64,000 bases of DNA from contig CM034240.1 of assembly GCA_019916065.1 (NCBI GenBank), positions 14,245,894 to 14,309,893 of the forward strand, written 5' to 3'. Below the pieces are notes generated by a model, which was not told the origin of the DNA, did no database searches, and saw only the letters and a program-made list of their open reading frames with translations. The translations under genes and the position numbers were made by a program. Below, piece after piece: positions 58,861 to 64,000 of this stretch (the first letter of the stretch is position 1; each line of letters begins with the position of its first letter). Origin of the DNA: Vitellaria paradoxa. Its lineage: Eukaryota; Streptophyta; Magnoliopsida; Ericales; Sapotaceae.

Positions 58861-59719
58861 GCGAAGACAAAAATTATATATATAAATATATATAAGAAAA
58901 GTACAAAATTTGTTGTAAAAATGATATGTCACAAAATTTAGTTAGAAAAGAATTGAAAAAAATTGATAAGTAAATTTTGGTAAACCAGACAGGCTAAGTG
59001 TTTTGTATTAATTTGAAAAACATGGATTCAAAACATGTTTGGAGAATTAATTAGTTTGTAAGTTAAAAAAAATCATTTGGTAAATTGGTAACTATATTTA
59101 GGGTTCATTTGGAACCCAAAAAAAATCGAAAAATTTCAAAAAACTTCAAAGTTTCTAAATCTCTCCAATCAAATTTTGTCATCTATCATTTTGACATCAC
59201 ATCAACCCCACTTTTTAGTTTTTTTTTTTTTTTTTTTTTTTGTTGGGACTCCAAACTCCCCCTTAAAGGTTGTATAAATAAAATGCAAAAAAACATAGAT
59301 ATATAATTTAATGACATCATGAAAGCAAGAAAATAAATAAAAATAAAATAAACACAATTTAGTTCTAAAACCACTTAAAATATTTGAAAATATCTTTTAA
59401 ATATTGTTTTTATTTTTATTTTTATTTTTATTTTTAGAAACAAATACCAAAAAAATAGAACAACCAAATGAAATATTAAAAAATATTTCAGATATAGGTA
59501 TGAAAAATGCAAATGGCAAGATTGCACAATATTTTTGCACAGTTAACTTTTTGTTGGTATTTGGAAATAAAAATGTAACATCAAATCTATAAGGTTTTAT
59601 AATGGTAAATTCATACAAAATCTAAATATAACAAATTTGAATATTTTCTAAATTGAAGAGAGGAAAAGATTTGAATATTTCCTAAATTGAAGATTTTTCA
59701 AATTGACAAGTTTCTCGAA
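58861..59719. other. AT-rich intergenic region
   Basis: No gene is seen. A 22-bp T run lies near 59218-59241, with ttggaacccaaaaaaaatcg at 59108 and ttgttgggactccaaactcc at 59241. This gives an inverted gtttgga-type end pair of a possible small MITE at about 59100-59265. Confidence 0.4.
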
Positions 59720-60330
59720 GACCACAACCACAATATTGTAATTCAAGTCTAACTAGGAGTGAAGAATAAGATTGCACAGATTAGGAAACATACGAAAAAT
59801 TCCAATACACATCATAGGCAGTACACAGGAGGTGCGCGGCTACTCTACATGGGCGCTAGAAGCCGCGGGATGTGCAAGGGTTCGCTCGTATTGATTTCTG
59901 CTCCCAAAACGGATTCTAGTAGATTTAGCAGCATAGCCGATGAGAGCGTGATGATTCAAGCGAATTATTTTTTGAAAGATTCTATTTCTGTGTAGGAAAT
60001 CTATTTATATATTTGAATCCTAATTGGAATATGATTTGGTAAGTCTATATATATGCACCCAAACTTAATATACAAGGTGAAAAATTGAGGAGAATTGAAG
60101 AGATATATCATAGAGTCTTGTGAGAGAGAGATTTTTTTCTTTGTGAGACAGAAAGTTCGCTTGTAGGGTTAGTCGAGTGAGTCTAGCAAGATTAATAAAA
60201 CAATTTGTGCGAATGAGTCGTAGAGAATTCAAGTAAGATTTTGTAACCCGTTGATAATGAGATTTGCAATAGAGATTTTTCTTCCCGTGAAAGGGTTTCC
60301 TTATTATTTTCTGGTGTTATTATTTTTCTT
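59720..60330 (+). mobile_element. Possible solo LTR or retrotransposon relic
   Basis: The region has LTR-promoter features: ttggtaagtctatatatatgc at 60036-60056 as a TATA region, then a leader-like GA-rich stretch (gtgagagagagattttttt) and a tail ttctttgtaggtgattg. A locally GC-richer part (59820-59950) gives a 78-codon ORF with no recognised similarity. No gag or pol is nearby. The ends are not defined. Confidence 0.35.
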
Positions 60331-61204
60331 TGTAGGTGATTGTTTGATTTAAAAATTTTCAATATCAATTAAATAACGAGTTTGGTGAGTGTTTATACTC
60401 AATTAACATGGAGTTACACATTCTTGTTGTTTTGGTAGAACTATCCATCCTCTACCATCAGGAAGTTACCAACTTTTTCCGATCAAATTTTATCACATGT
60501 CATTTTTATACTAACTTTTTTAATTTTTTTTTTTTTTTTTTTTGCCATCTAAACATCTCCAAAGTTGAAGATTTTTGGCTAAATTTGACACATGAGTATT
60601 CATTATTAAAAAAAAAAACAACAATAAATATCTCATAATAAATTATCAGAATTCAATCATATCATAAAAAATTAGTCGCATGTATTAAGAAAACATACTA
60701 AAAACGAATTAGAATGTGTGTCACCACCTAAGTTACACACATCATTGATGTCAAGAAGAAGGGGATGCAACCAAAACAAAACATGTCTCATTAACAAAAG
60801 TCCATAAACTTCGAAAAAGTGGAAAAAAATTAATGTAAAAATAACATTTAAGCTCCAATATGTTAACTAAATAAGTGTAAAAATTAAACTCCACGATGTT
60901 TTACAAATTAATGTAAAAAATCAACAAGATGTTTTGTTTAGAACTTAAATTGACGAAATTCTTACGAACTGAAAAAAAATTAAGAAAAAAGTTAGCGTCG
61001 AAACATAATTTTTTATTTTCATTTTGGGACTAAATTTTCAAACAAATTTTTAATTTTTTTGCCAACAAAAAGATTATAAAGATAAATAAAAAAATAAACA
61101 AAAAAGTGTAATATTAGTACGGCCTAGAAATTGTAAAGTAGATGAAACATGTCATCCAAAAGCAATGGCTCCCACGGGGAGGTGCCATGGACACATCAAA
61201 CACA
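60331..61204. other. AT-rich intergenic region
   Basis: No gene is seen. A T-run segment at about 60460-60550 with atcaaattttatcacatg resembles 59165-59240, so a related short repeat occurs twice. Confidence 0.4.
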
Positions 61205-61345
61205 GCGTTCTAATGTTTCTTGGCGGTCTCATGGTCGCATGTCACCCTTCGCGGAATTAATAGCGGAGAAGTGGCACATTAGAACTACAGTACAATGTTT
61301 CTGTAGTGTGTGCCTTTCAACCATTGATCATGTCGACATATTAAT
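61205..61345 (+). pseudogene. Decayed UGT N-terminal relic
   Basis: The plus-strand translation contains SNVSWRSHGRMSPFAEL, which lines up with the UGT N-terminus VLMLPWLAHGHISPFLELAKKL. The catalytic His of HGH has become Arg. Further on come an EKW...IRTTVQCFCS stretch resembling EKN FHVYFCSTP and another weak segment. No other part of the gene is found. The orientation is opposite to the type-A gene that follows. The match is short, so an accidental likeness is possible. Confidence 0.5.
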
Positions 61346-61666
61346 GGTTTGAAAGAAAGTAACTACTCTGATTTGGAAGAACCTAATAGGGTCAATAAAA
61401 AATTAGTAACTTCTTAATATAATTTTATCCAAAAAAATTAATAAAAATTAAAATTAACCAAACGAACAACTATTGAAAATTACTAAATACTACCATCTCT
61501 TTTACAAGCAAACCGGCCACAATTGTTAAACATCCACAATCAAAGTTTTTTATATAGCCAGAATTATACCTTAAAAAAAAAAAAAAAAAACTCTGTAGGC
61601 AGATCACATATCAAAGGATCTCTTTCAAATTAACACACAAATATTTTGAACCAATCTTGTAATATT
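61346..61666. other. Short intergenic spacer
   Basis: No gene is seen. An A run (61572-61590) is followed by the usual pre-terminus sequence of type-A genes (gcagatcacatatcaaa, ttgaaccaatcttgtaatattc). Confidence 0.4.
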
Positions 61667-63033
61667 CTATGTTTTCTGTGAGTTCCTCTGCTTGCAAAGC
61701 AGCACCAACTCTTCTAGTTCCTCCAGTATATCTCTGTCCCCTTTCTTTTTTATGTCCTCGCTAATCTCTTTTGCTTTTATTCTGATATCCTCCCCAGTTT
61801 ATCCCACACAACCTTCCTTGCCGCTTGTGCTATCTCATCTCTACTGAGACTCCCATTCTTGTCTCTATTAACTTCAACAGCAACACCAATCTCCTCCGCC
61901 AATCTAGCATTAGGTGGCTGATCAAGCTGCATTGGCATTGCAATAATTGGAACACCAAACTTGAGGGATTCCATTATTGAATTCCACCCACAGTGACTCA
62001 CAAATCCACCAGTGCTTGAATGGGCTAGAATTTTTGGCTGCGGAGCCCAATCCACGATCAATCCTCTCCCTTTAACCCTCTCGAGAAACCCCTCAGGAAG
62101 TGCCTCTTCAACCTCGACTCTCTCGCCTGCAGGAAATCTAAGAACCCATATAAAATTAACATTGCTGAGCTCAAGACCATAAGCTATCTCTTCTATCTGA
62201 TCCTTGGACAGAAAAAACTCACTGCCAAAGGAAACAAAAACAGTGGATTTCTCATCCTTGTGATCAAGCCACCGCATAATCTCTCCATGCTCGTTCTCGT
62301 CATCATCAACAATGTCTTGAGCAAGCGGACCAACCGGGATGATCTCCTTCTCTGTTAAAATTGACATATAATCAATATATTTCCCTTCGAGCTCTCTGAA
62401 AGTATTGACCAAAATTAACTTGCAATAAAGTTTCAAGATGTCATCGCCGCCGTCCTCCTCTCCGTCCTTGACCCCATCTTTGGGCTCAAACATTTGGTGC
62501 CACCGGTTGTCGAAGAATTCCCTGAGCCGAACGGCCGGAAAGGGGAATTCCTCGCCGCGTTTCTTGATGGTATGAAAGACGAAAGAAGGGAATATGGCTC
62601 CGGAAGTAAGTAGAATGACCGCCGGAATGTTGTAGGAGGACGCTATTTTGGGTGCCCAGTGCTGGTTGAAGTCATGAATCACCAAATCCGGACTCAGGGT
62701 CTTGAGTAAGTTGGAGAAGTATGGGATTGTGGTCTCGTAGGCTTTGTGGAGGGCGGGCATGAGATGGGCTGGGAGACCATTGGTTGTGTGGTGCTGAGGA
62801 GGGAGTTCCGGCGACGAAGGGAGGCGTAGTTCAATAAGTTCAATGGAGAGAGAGTACTCGTCGGTAATCCTTTTCTTGATGGAAGCGAGACTGATGGGTG
62901 TAGAGCAAAAGTAGACGTGGAAGTTTTTCTTAGTGAGTTTCTTGGCTAGCTCTACGAAGGGAGAAATGTGACCTTGGCCCAGCCATGGTAGCATTAGGAC
63001 ACTCAGAGTGCCGCTGTTCTGTTTTTCGCCCAT
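61667..63033 (-). pseudogene. UGT94-like glycosyltransferase, type A, C-terminal frameshift only
   Basis: From MGEKQ (63031-63033) the frame is open for 418 codons and ends early at 61777. The likely catalytic His22 (LPWLGQGHISPF) and Asp121 (VIHDF) are present. The 44-residue PSPG box is complete, Trp329 to Gln372, with Trp at position 22. One A is missing near 61797 (the DKTGED-type codons). With it the frame would continue to the native stop at 61667-61669 (LLCKQRNSQKT). The span is 1367 bp, one short of 456 codons. The loss removes the C-terminal helix of about 37 residues that closes against the N-terminal domain in GT-B UGTs, so activity is doubtful. An upstream in-frame ATG at 63046-63048 is not shared by paralogs. 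It may be intact in another allele. Confidence 0.9.
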
Positions 63034-63089
63034 GGTCTCTCTATGCATCTTGCTATGGTTTTGATGTTTGGCGAAGGAATGCTCAAACT

Positions 63090-63518
63090 ACGTTATATAC
63101 CAAAGGAAAAGCTTTTATGGTAGCGATTGGAGCGGTTAAAAACAAGAAAAAAAAAATAAGAAAAGTTAGAGTTGGAGATAACTTGATGTTTGGTATTTTT
63201 AATTTAAATTATATTTTTTGAAGATGGATAATATAATTTTTAGATTTTTGTAGTAAAAAGTTGGAGAGAGAAATTGTGAGAATGGATTTTTAGGTCCGTT
63301 GCCATAGATTTATGTCAAAATTTTTTTGTAAATTGTTGAACTTTTTAACTTTTGCGCAAAAAAGTTGAAGAAAAAATTGTGAGAACTTGTTTTTTGAATT
63401 ATTCTCATAGATTTATGTCAGATTTGTTGAAACTTGTTGAAAATTTATTAAAGTTTGTGAAAAAATTATAGAAATTAGTACAAAAGGTATTAAGGTTTTT
63501 AAAAATTTGTTAGAACAT

Positions 63519-63558
<40 letters not shown>

Positions 63559-63640
63559 TTTACAAAATACGAGATGCTCAAAATATGTTAAAAATTTTAG
63601 AAATTTTTAAAAATTTTAATTGATTTTTAGCAAATGAAAT
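63090..63640 (+). repeat. Dispersed repeat with two 104-bp modules and an (AT)n tract
   Basis: Modules near 63233 and 63337 match the three at 1515-1810. The following part (agaaattttacaaaatacgagatg at 63553, shortened) also matches 1900-1930. A pure AT dinucleotide run lies at 63521-63552. This places the same repeat next to the type-A copies at both ends of the window. Confidence 0.6.
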
Positions 63641-64000
63641 GCTGCTTATATTAGAAATTTTTGCTAAAGATGATACTTGGATGTGATGCTAGCAACTTGA
63701 GGTTTGGCTCAATTAATAAAAATTTGATTTTATTTTTCAGACAGATAACTAGTTAAAAGTCCATTAAAGTCAATAGAGAGTTTATTTAATCCTTAACTTT
63801 AAGGCCTCAGAAACTGATCGATATGCGTACAAGATGGTCTAGACACTCTAAATTAAAAAAAATATGATGCCGACGTTAATTATAATAAAATATAATGTCA
63901 TTAGTTATTTTTTTAACATAGTGGATTTATAATTATGCCAAATTAATTTGGCATATTTGGTTGTGTAATATTTGGTTTGGAGCTTCAATTTTTTTTTCAA
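63641..64000. other. Unassigned end of window
   Basis: AT-rich sequence with no coding signal and no repeat recognised from elsewhere in the window. Confidence 0.4.

Noticed and set aside
59759..59995. A 78-codon ORF in a locally GC-richer stretch
   Set aside because: No similarity recognised, no promoter placed for it, and it lies inside an LTR-like relic.
1..64000. A classical biosynthetic gene cluster with several enzyme families
   Set aside because: Only UGTs and transposons are found. No P450, terpene synthase, acyltransferase or transporter is present.

Overview
The window looks like nuclear DNA of a dicot plant. It is very AT-rich between genes, full of poly-A/T runs, MITE-sized repeats and decayed LTR retrotransposons, and its one gene family is plant family-1 UDP-sugar glycosyltransferases (UGTs) with the 44-residue PSPG donor box. 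The proteins resemble the UGT94 group of glycoside-specific (sugar-on-sugar) enzymes. The species cannot be fixed from the sequence alone.

The window is a UGT tandem cluster with one intact gene and about thirteen broken copies. Two subtypes are present. Type B (N-terminus MDVKQ, PSPG with HCGWSS) lies on the + strand at 6262-7623 (intact, 453 aa), 14488-14782, 23945-24488, 36059-37411 and a scrap at 46838. Type A (N-terminus METKQ/MGEKQ, PSPG with HCGWNS) lies on the + strand at 3-1241 and on the - strand at 10613-11405, 22840-22973, 23367-23946, 27223-28589, 49348-49868, 51931-52085, 52437-53798 and 61667-63033. A decayed N-terminal relic sits at 61205-61345. The middle of the cluster reads as repeats of a convergent pair, B(+) then A(-), with their shared intergenic flank copied along with them. 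Type-A copies at 27223-28589 and 61667-63033 each lack a single base relative to a full-length frame and are nearly intact.

Between the genes: 0-6 kb holds a 5'-truncated UGT pseudogene, a 103-bp tandem repeat, a TAA-flanked MITE and an AT-rich element. 11.4-14.4 kb holds the 3' part of a Tat-lineage Ty3/gypsy element with antisense ORF remnants and an LTR. 19.6-22.1 kb holds an insertion flanked by a 9-bp direct repeat, carrying a 145-bp satellite array with a hairpin in each unit and a five-unit higher-order period. 32.8-35.3 kb is a 1.28-kb tandem duplication. 38.9-46.8 kb is a chimera of two gypsy elements, the second again Tat-like, with minisatellites and antisense ORFs. 48.8-49.06 kb is a tRNA-derived SINE with target-site duplications. 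53.84-58.75 kb is a full-length but broken Ty1/copia element inserted 41 bp upstream of a UGT start codon.

Taken together the window records birth and death of a specialised-metabolism gene cluster: repeated duplication of a convergent pair, fold-back rearrangement inside a UGT, transposon insertion (several datable against empty sites in sister copies), and retention of a single open gene.
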